Shown here one piece after another: positions 1 to 9,754 of a DNA stretch of 64,000 nucleotides (its first letter is position 1; each line of letters begins with the position of its first letter). The DNA is taken from NCBI RefSeq assembly GCF_017357385.1, contig NZ_CP071632.1, positions 4,276,001 to 4,340,000 on the forward strand, read 5' to 3'. Source of the DNA: Rhizobium sp. NZLR1 (GTDB lineage: Bacteria > Pseudomonadota > Alphaproteobacteria > Rhizobiales > Rhizobiaceae). A program made the translations under genes and the position numbers. Below the pieces are notes generated by a model that had not been told where the DNA came from, did no database searches, and worked only from the letters and a program-made list of their open reading frames with translations.

Positions 1-650
1 GCGGTTTCAATCACATGCTCGACTGCGTGATCGCGATGAAGGAAGTGCTAGGCGACAAAGTCAGCCTGGCGCTCGACTGCGGCCCGGGCTGGATGCTGCC
101 CGATGCAATTAAGTTCGCTCGCGCGGTCGAGAAGTACAATTTGATGTGGCTCGAGGACATGCTGACCGGCGACTACGTGCCGTGGGTCAATCCGCAGGCC
201 TACCGGGAACTGACAACCTCCACCTCGACGCCAATCCACACTGGTGAGCAGATCTACCTGCGGCACAATTTCAAAGAACTGATCGAGACGCAGGCGGTAC
301 GCGTCATCGGCCCCGATCCAGCGGACGTTGGCGGCATTGCCGAGCTCAAATGGGTCGCCGAGCATGCCTACATGCATTCGATCCTGATGGCACCGCACGG
401 CACCGCTAACGGCCTGCTGGGCCTCGGCGCGTTGATCAATGTCTGCGCCACGTTGCCGGCAAATTACGTCGCGTTCGAATATCCGACCGCTTCCGACCCC
501 TGGTGGGAGGATCTTGTCATCGGCTTGCCGCCGCAGATCGTGAAGGACAGCATGGTGGACCTACTGGAAGCGCCGGGGCTGGGCGTCGATATCGACGCTG
601 AAGGAGCCAGGAGATATCTCAGGGAAGAGGATGCAGGCTTTTTCGACTGA
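1..650 (+). CDS. Mandelate racemase / muconate lactonizing enzyme family protein (5' truncated by window edge)
   Basis: The reading frame is already open at base 3, so the gene begins outside the window; 215 C-terminal residues are visible. It is the catalytic barrel half of an enolase-superfamily enzyme, which abstracts the alpha proton of a carboxylate substrate, often a sugar acid. The three metal ligands can be recognised in ALDCG (Asp), WLEDM (Glu) and TGEQ (Glu), spaced as in the family, followed by GPDPADVGGI and the catalytic-type APHG segment. The substrate cannot be read from this fragment and the N-terminal capping domain is not visible. The gene converges on lpd, so it is not part of the TCA operon. 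Family assignment is firm, substrate unknown. Confidence 0.85.
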   Translation, partial: GFNHMLDCVIAMKEVLGDKVSLALDCGPGWMLPDAIKFARAVEKYNLMWLEDMLTGDYVPWVNPQAYRELTTSTSTPIHTGEQIYLRHNFKELIETQAVRVIGPDPADVGGIAELKWVAEHAYMHSILMAPHGTANGLLGLGALINVCATLPANYVAFEYPTASDPWWEDLVIGLPPQIVKDSMVDLLEAPGLGVDIDAEGARRYLREEDAGFFD

Positions 651-847
651 ACCTCCCTCCACCTGCCGTGCCCATCTTGTCGGGCGTAAGGGAATAGGGT
701 TGTCGAAATAAGCGGCATCGACCTGTAAGCAGGGAATGGCGGTTCGATGCCGCCTTTGCGCACCGCGTCGAAAGCGCTGAAGGTTTAGTCTAAAAAAGCC
801 GCCCGCCTTCCGGCAAGCGGCTGTATGCTTTGTTACGATATGTAGGA
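651..847. other. Intergenic region between convergent genes
   Basis: About 200 bases between the stop of the enolase-family gene and the stop of lpd. It holds the lpd terminator (792-822) and, near 738-754, a small stem-loop resembling a tRNA T-arm that does not extend into a credible tRNA. A minus-strand open frame starting near 763 crosses it but overlaps the enolase-family gene and has no ribosome site or family resemblance. Confidence 0.5.
792..822 (-). terminator. Rho-independent terminator of lpd
   Basis: Read on the minus strand, a GC-rich stem beginning AGCCGC and ending GCGGCT is followed directly by six T residues. It lies about 26 bases past the lpd stop and would end the TCA operon transcript. 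Confidence 0.8.
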
Positions 848-2254
848 TTACATATGGATCGGCTTGAAGAAGGTCGCGAGCGCGGCCTCCTTCACCGCTT
901 CCGACATGGTCGGATGCGCGTGGCAGGTACGGCCGAGATCTTCCGACGAGCCGCCGAACTCCATCAGCACGGTGATCTCGTGGATCATCTCGCCGGCGCC
1001 GAAGCCGACGATATGGCCGCCGAGCACCCGGTCGGTTTCCTTGTCGGCAAGGATCTTGACGAAACCGTCTGTCGCCAGCATCGCGCGGGCGCGGCCATTG
1101 GCCGTGAACGGGAACTTGCCGACCTTGTAGGCGATGCCCGCGGCCTTCAGTTCTTCCTCGGTCTTGCCGACCGACGCGATCTCCGGCTGCGTGTAGACGA
1201 CGCTCGGAATCACCTCGTAATTGACGTGCCCATGCTGGCCGGCGAGAATTTCGGCGAGCGCCACACCCTCGTCTTCCGCCTTGTGCGCCAGCATCGGACC
1301 CTTGACCACGTCGCCGATCGCATAGATGCCGGCGACATTGGTCTTGAAGTGACCGTCGATCTCGACGCGGCCGCGATTGTCAAGCGTAACACCGGCCTCT
1401 TCCAGGCCGAGACCCGCTGTATAGGGCTTGCGGCCGGTGGCGATTAGCACGACGTCGGCGTCGAGCGTCACCTTGTCACCGCCCTTGGCCGGCTCGAATG
1501 TGATCTTGGCGCACTTGTCGCCCTTTTCGACGCCGGTCACCTTGGCGCCGAGATGGAAATCGATGCCCTGCTTGGCGAGCATGCGCTGGAACTGTTTGGA
1601 GACTTCGCCGTCCATGCCGCCGAGAATGGTGTCGAGATATTCGACGACGGTGACCTTGGCGCCAAGCCGCGACCAGACCGAGCCGAGTTCGAGCCCGATG
1701 ACGCCGCCGCCGACGACGATCAGCGTTTCCGGCACCTTTTCCAGCGCGATGCCGCCGGTGGACGAGATGATGGTCTTCTCATCGATCTCGACCTGCACGC
1801 CGGGAATGCCGGCAATGTCGGAGCCGGTGGCAATGACGATGTTCTTGCCTTCGATCTCCTGCACCTTGCCGTCGTCGGCGATGACGGCAACCTTGCCTGC
1901 CGAGACGATCTTGCCGCTGCCCTGGAAGGCATCGATCTTGTTTTTCTTGAAGAGGAAGGCGACGCCGTCGACATTCGACTTCACCGTGGCGTCCTTGTGG
2001 GCCATCATATTGCCGAGGTTGAGCGTCGGCGCCGGGACGTCGATCCCGAGAGCGCTCATGCCGTGGCCGGCCTGATGGAAGATTTCGGAGGCATGCAGCA
2101 GGGCCTTCGACGGAATGCAGCCGACGTTCAGGCAAGTGCCGCCATAGGTCGCGCGCTTTTCGACGACAGCGACCTTGAGGCCGAGCTGGGCTGCTTTGAC
2201 GGCGCAGACATAGCCGCCCGGGCCGGTGCCGATAATGATCACATCGTAGGACAT
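848..2254 (-). CDS. lpdA: Dihydrolipoyl dehydrogenase (E3)
   Basis: FAD-dependent E3 of 468 residues that reoxidises dihydrolipoamide with NAD+. From its position near odhB and sucA it most likely serves the 2-oxoglutarate dehydrogenase complex. Visible features are the N-terminal FAD-binding GTGPGGYV, the redox disulfide in GGTCLNVGCIPSK, the second nucleotide-binding VVGGGVIGLE, the ATGRKP segment, and the C-terminal HAHPTMSEA carrying the His-Glu pair at the partner subunit's active site. The start is the ATG at 2254, where a GGGAAAG ribosome site sits just upstream and the family N-terminus MSYDVIIIG begins; a longer frame upstream is not family-like. A LysE-family gene ends 26 bases upstream, so lpd is separated from odhB by four unrelated genes. 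Confidence 0.97.
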   Translation of the reverse strand: MSYDVIIIGTGPGGYVCAVKAAQLGLKVAVVEKRATYGGTCLNVGCIPSKALLHASEIFHQAGHGMSALGIDVPAPTLNLGNMMAHKDATVKSNVDGVAFLFKKNKIDAFQGSGKIVSAGKVAVIADDGKVQEIEGKNIVIATGSDIAGIPGVQVEIDEKTIISSTGGIALEKVPETLIVVGGGVIGLELGSVWSRLGAKVTVVEYLDTILGGMDGEVSKQFQRMLAKQGIDFHLGAKVTGVEKGDKCAKITFEPAKGGDKVTLDADVVLIATGRKPYTAGLGLEEAGVTLDNRGRVEIDGHFKTNVAGIYAIGDVVKGPMLAHKAEDEGVALAEILAGQHGHVNYEVIPSVVYTQPEIASVGKTEEELKAAGIAYKVGKFPFTANGRARAMLATDGFVKILADKETDRVLGGHIVGFGAGEMIHEITVLMEFGGSSEDLGRTCHAHPTMSEAVKEAALATFFKPIHM

Positions 2255-2280
2255 TGCTTCTTTCCCTTTGGATTTTTCGT

Positions 2281-2919
2281 TTAGTCGGCCGCGCGCGACA
2301 GCGCGAGGCGGAAGCCGAAGCCGACGAGCGCCGCTCCGGTGATGCGGTTGAACCATTTGCCGCTGGCAATGAAGCGGTCACGGATCGCCTTGACCGTGAA
2401 GAAATAGGAAACGCCGGCAAACCAAGCGATCAGCGCCGTCGCCATGCCGATGCCGTACGAGAACTGGATCAGCGCCGGCGTGTCGTGATGCACGAGCGTC
2501 GAAAACAGCGACAGGAAGAACAGCACCGGCTTCGGGTTCAGCGCATTGGTGATGAAACCCATGCCGAGGCATTTCAGCATCGAGACCGGCTTGCGATCCT
2601 CGGCCGTCACCTCGATCTCCTGCACCTTGAAGCCGGGGTCGCGGAACGACTTGATGCCGAGATAGACCAGATAGGCGACACCAGCCCATTTGATGACCCC
2701 AAACAGCATCAGGGATTTCGAGACGATCAGGCCGAGGCCGAGGATCGTGTAGCTGATATGAAAGAGCAGCGAGAAGCCCATGCCGAGCCCGGTCATGATG
2801 GCGGCGCGCCGCCCATGCACGATGCTCTGGCGCAAAATGACGGCGAAATCGGCCCCCGGCACGACGATGAAGATCGAGAAGACGGCCATAAGGCCGAGGA
2901 ATTCGAGGATGTAAGGCAT
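2281..2919 (-). CDS. LysE/RhtB family amino-acid exporter
   Basis: A 212-residue inner-membrane protein of normal length for the LysE/RhtB family, which exports amino acids and related metabolites. About six hydrophobic segments are visible, with the family's early VVPGADF motif and the internal FITNALNPKPVLFF motif. The substrate cannot be told from sequence. It lies between the SDR gene and lpd, 19 bases after the SDR stop, and could be co-transcribed with the TCA genes. It is one of three LysE-type genes in the window (others at 48044-48685 and 58125-58766). Confidence 0.9.
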   Translation of the reverse strand: MPYILEFLGLMAVFSIFIVVPGADFAVILRQSIVHGRRAAIMTGLGMGFSLLFHISYTILGLGLIVSKSLMLFGVIKWAGVAYLVYLGIKSFRDPGFKVQEIEVTAEDRKPVSMLKCLGMGFITNALNPKPVLFFLSLFSTLVHHDTPALIQFSYGIGMATALIAWFAGVSYFFTVKAIRDRFIASGKWFNRITGAALVGFGFRLALSRAAD

Positions 2920-2938
2920 GCTGTTTTCGCCCTGTCTT

Positions 2939-3691
2939 TTAGCGGCCGCCGCTCACGTTAAGGATCGCGCCGGTTATATAGGAAGCCGAAGGGGATAGAA
3001 GATAGAGGATCGCATCCGCCACCTCCTCGGGCGTGCCGCTGCGCTGCATCGGGATCGATGGCGCCATTTCACGGGCCCGGTCCGGCAGCCCGCCGGATGC
3101 ATGGAGATCGGTTTCGATGACGCCGGGCCTGATAGCGTTCACGCGGATGCCCTCGGCGGCGACCTCGCGCGAAAGCCCGACGGTGAACGTGTCGATCGCA
3201 CCTTTCGAGGCGGCATAATCGACATATTGCGTTGGCGAACCGAGGATCGCCGCCATCGACGAGACGTTGACGATCGCGCCGCCCCGCCCACCATAGCGGC
3301 TCGACATGCGGCGCACGGCCTCTGCGGCGCAGAGCATGGAGCCGGTTACATTGATGCGCATCATGCGTTCGATCCGCTCTGCCGCCATCTCGTCGACGCG
3401 CTGCGGATAGTCGACGACGCCGGCATTGTTGACGAGCCCGTCGAGCCGGCCGAAATGCCGATCGACCGCTGCAAACATCGCGACGATATCCGCAGCCTTG
3501 CCGACATCGCCCGCAATCGCCACGGCATCGCCGCCGTCTTCGGCAATCGCCGCAACGACGGCATCGGCGGCTTTGCGGTTGGAAGCGTAATTCACCGCAA
3601 CACGCCAGCCCTGGCGCGCGGCGAGCCGCGAGACGGCCGCGCCGATGCCCCGGCTTCCGCCGGTCACGAGAACAACCGGTGCATTACTCAT
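2939..3691 (-). CDS. SDR family oxidoreductase
   Basis: Classical short-chain dehydrogenase/reductase, 250 residues. Features in order: TGGSRGIG nucleotide-binding loop, NNAG motif, catalytic Ser in IVNVSSMAA, YAASKG containing the YxxxK pair, and the C-terminal PEEVADAILYLLSPSASYITG segment. NAD(P)-dependent; substrate unknown, closest in general character to 3-oxoacyl-ACP or glucose dehydrogenase-like SDRs. I chose the ATG at 3691: it overlaps the upstream stop codon as ATGA and has AAGGAG about 8 bases before it; a GTG three codons earlier is the alternative. The overlap implies translational coupling with the two secreted-protein genes upstream. Confidence 0.92.
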   Translation of the reverse strand: MSNAPVVLVTGGSRGIGAAVSRLAARQGWRVAVNYASNRKAADAVVAAIAEDGGDAVAIAGDVGKAADIVAMFAAVDRHFGRLDGLVNNAGVVDYPQRVDEMAAERIERMMRINVTGSMLCAAEAVRRMSSRYGGRGGAIVNVSSMAAILGSPTQYVDYAASKGAIDTFTVGLSREVAAEGIRVNAIRPGVIETDLHASGGLPDRAREMAPSIPMQRSGTPEEVADAILYLLSPSASYITGAILNVSGGR

Positions 3692-4218
3692 ATCGCGCAC
3701 TCCTTGAATGTCAGCACGTCCCAGGGCGCCAAGGTAGCCTTGCCCTCGCCCCAGGCGCTGGATTGGCGGATGGCGGGACCGAGACCGGGGAACACGAGCT
3801 TTTCGGCCGCCGCGGCACCTTCCGGCTGCAGATTGTCCATCTCGCCCTTGGCATCCATGCCATAGACGGCGCCTTGCCAGACGGTGCAGGCATTAAGATC
3901 GGCACCGGTCGCGTCACCCTCGGGGCAATTGAACATCAAGATGCCGATGGCGCGCACAGGATCGTCCGACGGCATGACATAGCCTTCCATCACCACCGGC
4001 GTCTTGAGAGCACTGACCTTGAACTGGTTGCTCGCCGCGGCCGACTGTGAATTCAGCGGGGCAAAGCGCAACTCGTATGCCCCGTCGCGATCGACGTAAA
4101 TGGCCTGTTCCTGCTTGCAGGCGGCGCTGAGCGTCGATACCGGAACGGCGAAAAACGCGGCGGCTGCGATCGCAGCCATGCCTTTCCGTTTCGCCGTGAT
4201 CCCAATCCTCCTGCTCAT
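3688..4218 (-). CDS. Exported protein of unknown function
   Basis: A 176-residue protein that I do not recognise. It starts MSRRIG, followed by a hydrophobic stretch of Ala, Ile and Phe that ends near STLSAAC, so it is probably exported; the mature part begins around the Cys of AACKQE. Two further cysteines (FNCPEG, NACTVW) and a terminal one (KECAI) could form disulfides in the periplasm. The start at 4218 overlaps the stop of the DUF4241 gene (ATGA), and its own stop overlaps the SDR start, so the three genes form a tightly coupled unit. The function may be linked to that of the DUF4241 partner. Confidence 0.8.
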   Translation of the reverse strand: MSRRIGITAKRKGMAAIAAAAFFAVPVSTLSAACKQEQAIYVDRDGAYELRFAPLNSQSAAASNQFKVSALKTPVVMEGYVMPSDDPVRAIGILMFNCPEGDATGADLNACTVWQGAVYGMDAKGEMDNLQPEGAAAAEKLVFPGLGPAIRQSSAWGEGKATLAPWDVLTFKECAI

Positions 4219-4964
4219 TGCAGCTTCGACTCCTTCCGCCCGTCGGCATTCTCGACAACGCTGAAATCCGTCAGCAGCACCAGCGCCCGGCCATCGCGAT
4301 CGAGCCCCCAGAAAACCGGATAGAAGCCGTCGCCCCAACCGCTCCAGAATATCGCGACATTGCCCTTCTTGCCGGCGACCGGCCGGTGCAGCGCGTAACT
4401 GCCCTTGTTGGCGTCGAGGTCGGATGCCAGCACGTCGTCGTAATAATTGATGTCGGCGTCAGGCTTTTGCGTCTGCACCTGCGCTTCACGTTCTCCGATC
4501 AGACCAAGCGTCTCGGCATCCATGTAACAGCCGAGGCCGGCATCGACGGGGTAACCGAAGATCTCGCCGTCCTTCAGTGTCGCTACATCCTGCCCGGGCA
4601 GGACCGCAAGCTCCCAGTGATCCGGCTTGCCCGCGGCAAACCGCATGCTGGCGGCCGCGATGCGTCCGAAGGCCTGGTAGAGTGTCACCGGATATTCGCC
4701 CGGCGCAACCGTTCTTGCCAGCGCCGGACGATCGGGCTGAGCGAGCGGATCGGCCGCAACGATGCGCCCCGAGGTCAGCTCGACATTGCCCATATGGATC
4801 ACGCCGATCGACCGGCCGGAGAGTTCGGCGTCGCTGAGCGCCACCAGTTCGAAATTGCTGCTTGCCTTGCTGATATCTAAGCCGGCCGCCGTTGCTGAAA
4901 CCGGGACATGCGCGGCGGCAGCGCAGAGAAGAAGACGCGCCGCTCGCATGATCCGGTTTCGCAT
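4215..4964 (-). CDS. DUF4241 domain protein, exported
   Basis: A 249-residue protein with an N-terminal signal peptide (MRNRIMRAARLLL followed by an Ala-rich core, cleavage likely after TATAA). The body matches the pattern of DUF4241: a WELAVL segment, then FGYPVDAGLGCYMD, and a C-terminal WGDGFYPVFWGLD segment. The biochemical role of DUF4241 is not established; related domains occur in polymorphic-toxin immunity settings and as stand-alone proteins. It begins 11 bases after the stop of odhB and is followed by two genes in ATGA overlap, so it probably rides on the TCA transcript. Confidence 0.8.
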   Translation of the reverse strand: MRNRIMRAARLLLCAAAAHVPVSATAAGLDISKASSNFELVALSDAELSGRSIGVIHMGNVELTSGRIVAADPLAQPDRPALARTVAPGEYPVTLYQAFGRIAAASMRFAAGKPDHWELAVLPGQDVATLKDGEIFGYPVDAGLGCYMDAETLGLIGEREAQVQTQKPDADINYYDDVLASDLDANKGSYALHRPVAGKKGNVAIFWSGWGDGFYPVFWGLDRDGRALVLLTDFSVVENADGRKESKLQ

Positions 4965-4975
4965 GGAAAGCTCCC

Positions 4976-6235
<1,260 letters not shown>

Positions 6236-6275
6236 TGTTCAGATCCTGATTTCGTGTGTGTTCGTTTAATGCGTT

Positions 6276-6584
6276 TCAGACGGCGGGCGGCCGCAAGATG
6301 ATCGAGGGCATCGGCAGGATATCGAAACGGAAACCGAAACCGGAAGCGATGATCGGATCGCTGGCGGCAAGAACCTGTGCCGCCGCTTGATCCTCAACTT
6401 CGACGATCGCCATGCCGAAGGCGCCTTCGCCCTCAAACACCGGACCGACGACGATCGCCGATCCCGCAAGGGCGTGCCGGTGCCAGTATTCGACATGGCG
6501 TTTCATCGCCGCCATTTCCTCTCCGGTCCCGTCATGCGGGAAAGTGGGGCGCGGCGGCAGCAGTCTCAGAAAGAAATAAGCCAC
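6276..6584 (-). CDS. YciI-like (YCII-related) protein
   Basis: A 102-residue protein with the dimeric alpha+beta barrel pattern of the YCII family: MAYFFLRLLPPRPTF at the N-terminus, a central Met/His-containing helix (MAAMKRHVEYW), then VVGPVFEG and a C-terminal acidic helix before SDPII. Function is not established for most members. It sits in the TCA operon between sucA (15 bases upstream) and odhB (40 bases downstream). A second YciI-like gene is at 31491-31784. Confidence 0.85.
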   Translation of the reverse strand: MAYFFLRLLPPRPTFPHDGTGEEMAAMKRHVEYWHRHALAGSAIVVGPVFEGEGAFGMAIVEVEDQAAAQVLAASDPIIASGFGFRFDILPMPSIILRPPAV

Positions 6585-6599
6585 TGCGCCCCCCTTGTG

Positions 6600-9584
6600 T
6601 TAACCGCCCAATGCATCCTCGAGGAATGCGGCGAGCTGCGACAGATGCTTTGACATCAGGCCCGTCGCCGGCGAGGCGGCGGCCGGACGGCCGGTATAAC
6701 GGACGCGCTGATACTTTGCATCGATATGGGCAAGCACCCATTCGAGGAAGGGGTCGATGAACGACCATGCGCCCATGTTCTTCGGCTCTTCCTGGCACCA
6801 GACCATCTCGGCATTGCGGAAGCGCGACAGCTCGTTGATCAGCGCCTTTGCCGGGAACGGATAGAGCTGTTCGACACGCAAGAGATAGATGTCGTCGATG
6901 CCGCGCTTTTCACGCTCTTCGAGAAGATCGTAATAGACCTTGCCGGAGCACATGACGACACGGCGGATCTTGTTGTCCTTCTGCAGCTTGATCGGGCCGT
7001 CCTTGATCACTTCGGCATCGTCCCAGAGCAGGCGATGGAAGGCGGATTCTCCGGCCATTTCGGCAAGCGTCGAGACTGCCCGCTTGTGGCGCAGCAGCGA
7101 CTTCGGCGTCATCAGGACCAGCGGCTTGCGGAAGTCGCGCTTCAGCTGCCGGCGCAGGATGTGGAAGTAGTTCGCCGGCGTCGTGACGTTGGCGACCTGC
7201 ATGTTATCCTCCGCGCAAAGCTGCAGGAAACGCTCGAGGCGGGCCGAGGAGTGTTCCGGACCTTGGCCCTCATAGCCATGCGGCAAGAGGCAGACGAGGC
7301 CCGACATGCGCAGCCATTTGCGTTCGCCCGACGAGATGAACTGGTCGAAGACCACCTGCGCACCGTTGGCAAAATCGCCGAACTGCGCTTCCCAGAGCGT
7401 CAACGCATTCGGGCGGGCAAGCGAGTAGCCATATTCGAAACCGAGCACGGCCTCTTCCGAAAGCATCGAATTGATGACTTCGTAGCGACCCTGCGTTGGC
7501 GAGAGATTGGCGAGCGGGATGTAGCGTTCCTCGGTTTCCTGATCGTAGAGAACCGAGTGGCGCTGCGAGAAGGTGCCGCGTTCGCAATCCTGGCCGGACA
7601 GGCGGATCTTGCTACCTTCGACGCAGAGCGCCCCGAAGGAGAGCGCTTCAGCCATCGCCCAGTCGATACCTTCGCCGGTGGCGATCATATTGGCGCGGTT
7701 TTCCATGAAGCGCTGGATCGTGCGGTGTGCAGTGAAGCCCGCCGGAATCTCCGAGAGCTTGCGGCCGATATCCTTCAGCGTCTTCATCGGCACGGCGGTC
7801 TTTCCGCGGCGCTGCTCGTCGGCATTGTCGGCCGCGCGCAGGCCCGACCACTCGCCGTCAAGCCAGTCGGCCTTGTTCGGCTTGTAGTGCTGGCCGGCCT
7901 CGAACTCCTGTTCGAGATGGGCGCGCCAGTCGGCCTTCATCTTCTCGACTTCACCTTCGGTGAGCAGGCCCTCGGCGACTAGGCGCGCCGCATAGATCTG
8001 CAGCACGGTCTTGTGGCCGCGGATCACCTTGTACATCTTCGGCTGCGTGAAGGACGGTTCGTCGCCTTCATTGTGGCCGTAGCGGCGATAGCAGAACAGG
8101 TCGAGCACGACCGGCTTGTGGAACTTCATGCGGAATTCGGTCGCGATCTTGGCCGCATAGACCACCGCTTCCGGATCGTCGCCGTTGACGTGGAAGATCG
8201 GCGCCTCGATCATCTTGGCGACGTCGGACGGATAGGGCGACGAACGCGAGAAGGCGGGGTTCGTCGTGAAGCCGATCTGGTTGTTGATGATGACGTGCAT
8301 GGTGCCGGCGACGCGGTGGCCGCGCAGGCCGGAAAGGCCGAGGATTTCGGCAATGACGCCCTGGCCGGCGAAGGCTGCGTCGCCATGGATCAGAAGCGGC
8401 AGAACCTTGGCGCGCTCGGAAAGCGGAATGATGTCGCCGTCCCAGACGGTAGCATTCATGTCCTGCTTGGCGCGGACCTTGCCCATGACGACGGGATCGA
8501 CGATTTCAAGATGCGACGGGTTGGCTGTCAGCGAGACATGCACCTTGTTGCCGTCGAATTCGCGGTCTGAGGAGGCCCCGAGATGATACTTGACGTCGCC
8601 CGAGCCTTCGACTTCGTCGGGTGCGGCCGAGCCGCCCTTGAACTCGTGGAAGATCGCCCGGTGTGGCTTTCCCATGACCTGCGAGAGCACGTTGAGCCGG
8701 CCGCGATGGGCCATACCGAACACGGCTTCCTTGAGGCCGAGATGGCCACCGCGCTTGAGGATCTGCTCGAGCGCCGGGATCAGCGATTCGCCGCCGTCGA
8801 GGCCGAAACGCTTGGTGCCCTTGAACTTGACGTCAAGGAACTGTTCGTAGCCTTCGGCTTCGGCGAGCTTGGCGAGGATTGCCTTCTTGCCTTCAGGCGA
8901 GAAAGCGACGCCCTTGTCCGGCCCTTCGATACGCTCCTGGATCCAGGCCTTCTCTTCCGGATTGGAGATATGCATGAATTCGACGCCGAGCGTCGAGCAA
9001 TAGGTGCGCTCGAGGATATCGATCATCTCGCGGATGGTCGCGTATTCCAAGCCGAGCACGTTGTCGATGAAGATCCTGCGGTCGTAATCGGCGGCCGTGA
9101 AGCCGTAATTCTCCGGCGACAGCTCGCGATAGTCGTCGACGGGAGCGGCGATGCCGAGCGGGTCGAGCTTGGCATGCAGGTGGCCGCGCATGCGGTAGGC
9201 GCGGATCATCATGATGGCGCGCACGGAATCGCGCGTCGCCTGCAGCACGTCGGTGCTGTCGGCAGGCTTGCCCTCGGCTTCGGCCTTGGCCTTGACCTTG
9301 GTCTCGATAACCTTCTCGACGATACCCCAGTCGCCGTCGAGAGCCGACACCAGATCGCCGCCGGCCGCCAGCGGCCAGTTCTTCCTTCGCCAGGAAGCCC
9401 CCTTGGCCGCCCTCTTCACATCGCTGGGATCCTCCTCCAGCGCCTTGAAGAAGGTCCGCCACTGATCGTCGACCGACGCGGGGTCCTCTTCGTAGCGCGC
9501 ATGCAGCTGCTCGATATAGGCAGCGTTGGCGCCATCCAGAAACGAGGTGATCTGAAACTGCTCGTTGGCTTCTTGCCGTGCCAT
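6600..9584 (-). CDS. sucA: 2-oxoglutarate dehydrogenase E1 component
   Basis: Thiamine-diphosphate-dependent E1 that decarboxylates 2-oxoglutarate, 994 residues, the usual length for rhizobial SucA. Visible motifs are GMAHRGRLNVL, the cofactor-binding HGDAAFAGQGV, INNQIGFTTNP and GYEGQGPEHSSARLERFLQ. The start is the ATG at 9584, giving the family N-terminus MARQEANEQFQITSFLDGAN; the frame stays open 40 codons further upstream, but that part is not conserved in character. A 97-base leader separates the start from the last hairpin after sucD. Works with OdhB and Lpd. Confidence 0.97.
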   Translation of the reverse strand: MARQEANEQFQITSFLDGANAAYIEQLHARYEEDPASVDDQWRTFFKALEEDPSDVKRAAKGASWRRKNWPLAAGGDLVSALDGDWGIVEKVIETKVKAKAEAEGKPADSTDVLQATRDSVRAIMMIRAYRMRGHLHAKLDPLGIAAPVDDYRELSPENYGFTAADYDRRIFIDNVLGLEYATIREMIDILERTYCSTLGVEFMHISNPEEKAWIQERIEGPDKGVAFSPEGKKAILAKLAEAEGYEQFLDVKFKGTKRFGLDGGESLIPALEQILKRGGHLGLKEAVFGMAHRGRLNVLSQVMGKPHRAIFHEFKGGSAAPDEVEGSGDVKYHLGASSDREFDGNKVHVSLTANPSHLEIVDPVVMGKVRAKQDMNATVWDGDIIPLSERAKVLPLLIHGDAAFAGQGVIAEILGLSGLRGHRVAGTMHVIINNQIGFTTNPAFSRSSPYPSDVAKMIEAPIFHVNGDDPEAVVYAAKIATEFRMKFHKPVVLDLFCYRRYGHNEGDEPSFTQPKMYKVIRGHKTVLQIYAARLVAEGLLTEGEVEKMKADWRAHLEQEFEAGQHYKPNKADWLDGEWSGLRAADNADEQRRGKTAVPMKTLKDIGRKLSEIPAGFTAHRTIQRFMENRANMIATGEGIDWAMAEALSFGALCVEGSKIRLSGQDCERGTFSQRHSVLYDQETEERYIPLANLSPTQGRYEVINSMLSEEAVLGFEYGYSLARPNALTLWEAQFGDFANGAQVVFDQFISSGERKWLRMSGLVCLLPHGYEGQGPEHSSARLERFLQLCAEDNMQVANVTTPANYFHILRRQLKRDFRKPLVLMTPKSLLRHKRAVSTLAEMAGESAFHRLLWDDAEVIKDGPIKLQKDNKIRRVVMCSGKVYYDLLEEREKRGIDDIYLLRVEQLYPFPAKALINELSRFRNAEMVWCQEEPKNMGAWSFIDPFLEWVLAHIDAKYQRVRYTGRPAAASPATGLMSKHLSQLAAFLEDALGG

Positions 9585-9630
9585 GGTGATATGCGGACGC
9601 TGCCGCCCGCCTCCTGACTTTGATGAATTT

Positions 9631-9648
9631 GCCGGCTTGCTCGCCGGC
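9631..9648. other. Small GC hairpin in the sucA leader
   Basis: GCCGGC, six bases, GCCGGC, in the untranslated stretch 47-64 bases before the sucA start. It may contribute, with the stronger hairpin at 9707-9742, to setting the level of sucA mRNA relative to sucCD. Confidence 0.4.
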
Positions 9649-9706
9649 TGCCGCATTCCGATTGCCGCCTGTCTGCGGCGCATCTGCATGTCTCGTGCCG
9701 TCAAGA

Positions 9707-9742
9707 CCGGGCGGAAGGCGCAGATGCCGCTCCTCCGCCCGG
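9707..9742. terminator. Inverted repeat between sucD and sucA
   Basis: CCGGGCGGA and TCCGCCCGG pair perfectly across an 18-base loop, starting 13 bases past the sucD stop. There is no long T run, so it may be a partial terminator, a processing site or an mRNA-stabilising hairpin inside the operon. Confidence 0.55.
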
Positions 9743-9754
9743 GTATAAGTTGGT

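Noticed and set aside
685..762. tRNA-like element: a GGCGG-TTCGATG-CCGCC arm with flanking GCGTAAG and TTTGCGC that could pair as an acceptor stem
   Set aside because: The interval is too long for a class I tRNA, position 60 is G instead of a pyrimidine, and no D-arm or anticodon stem can be drawn between.
464..763. 99-codon minus-strand frame overlapping the enolase-family gene
   Set aside because: Overlaps a certain gene on the other strand; its start lies in the tRNA-like intergenic segment and it lacks a ribosome site.
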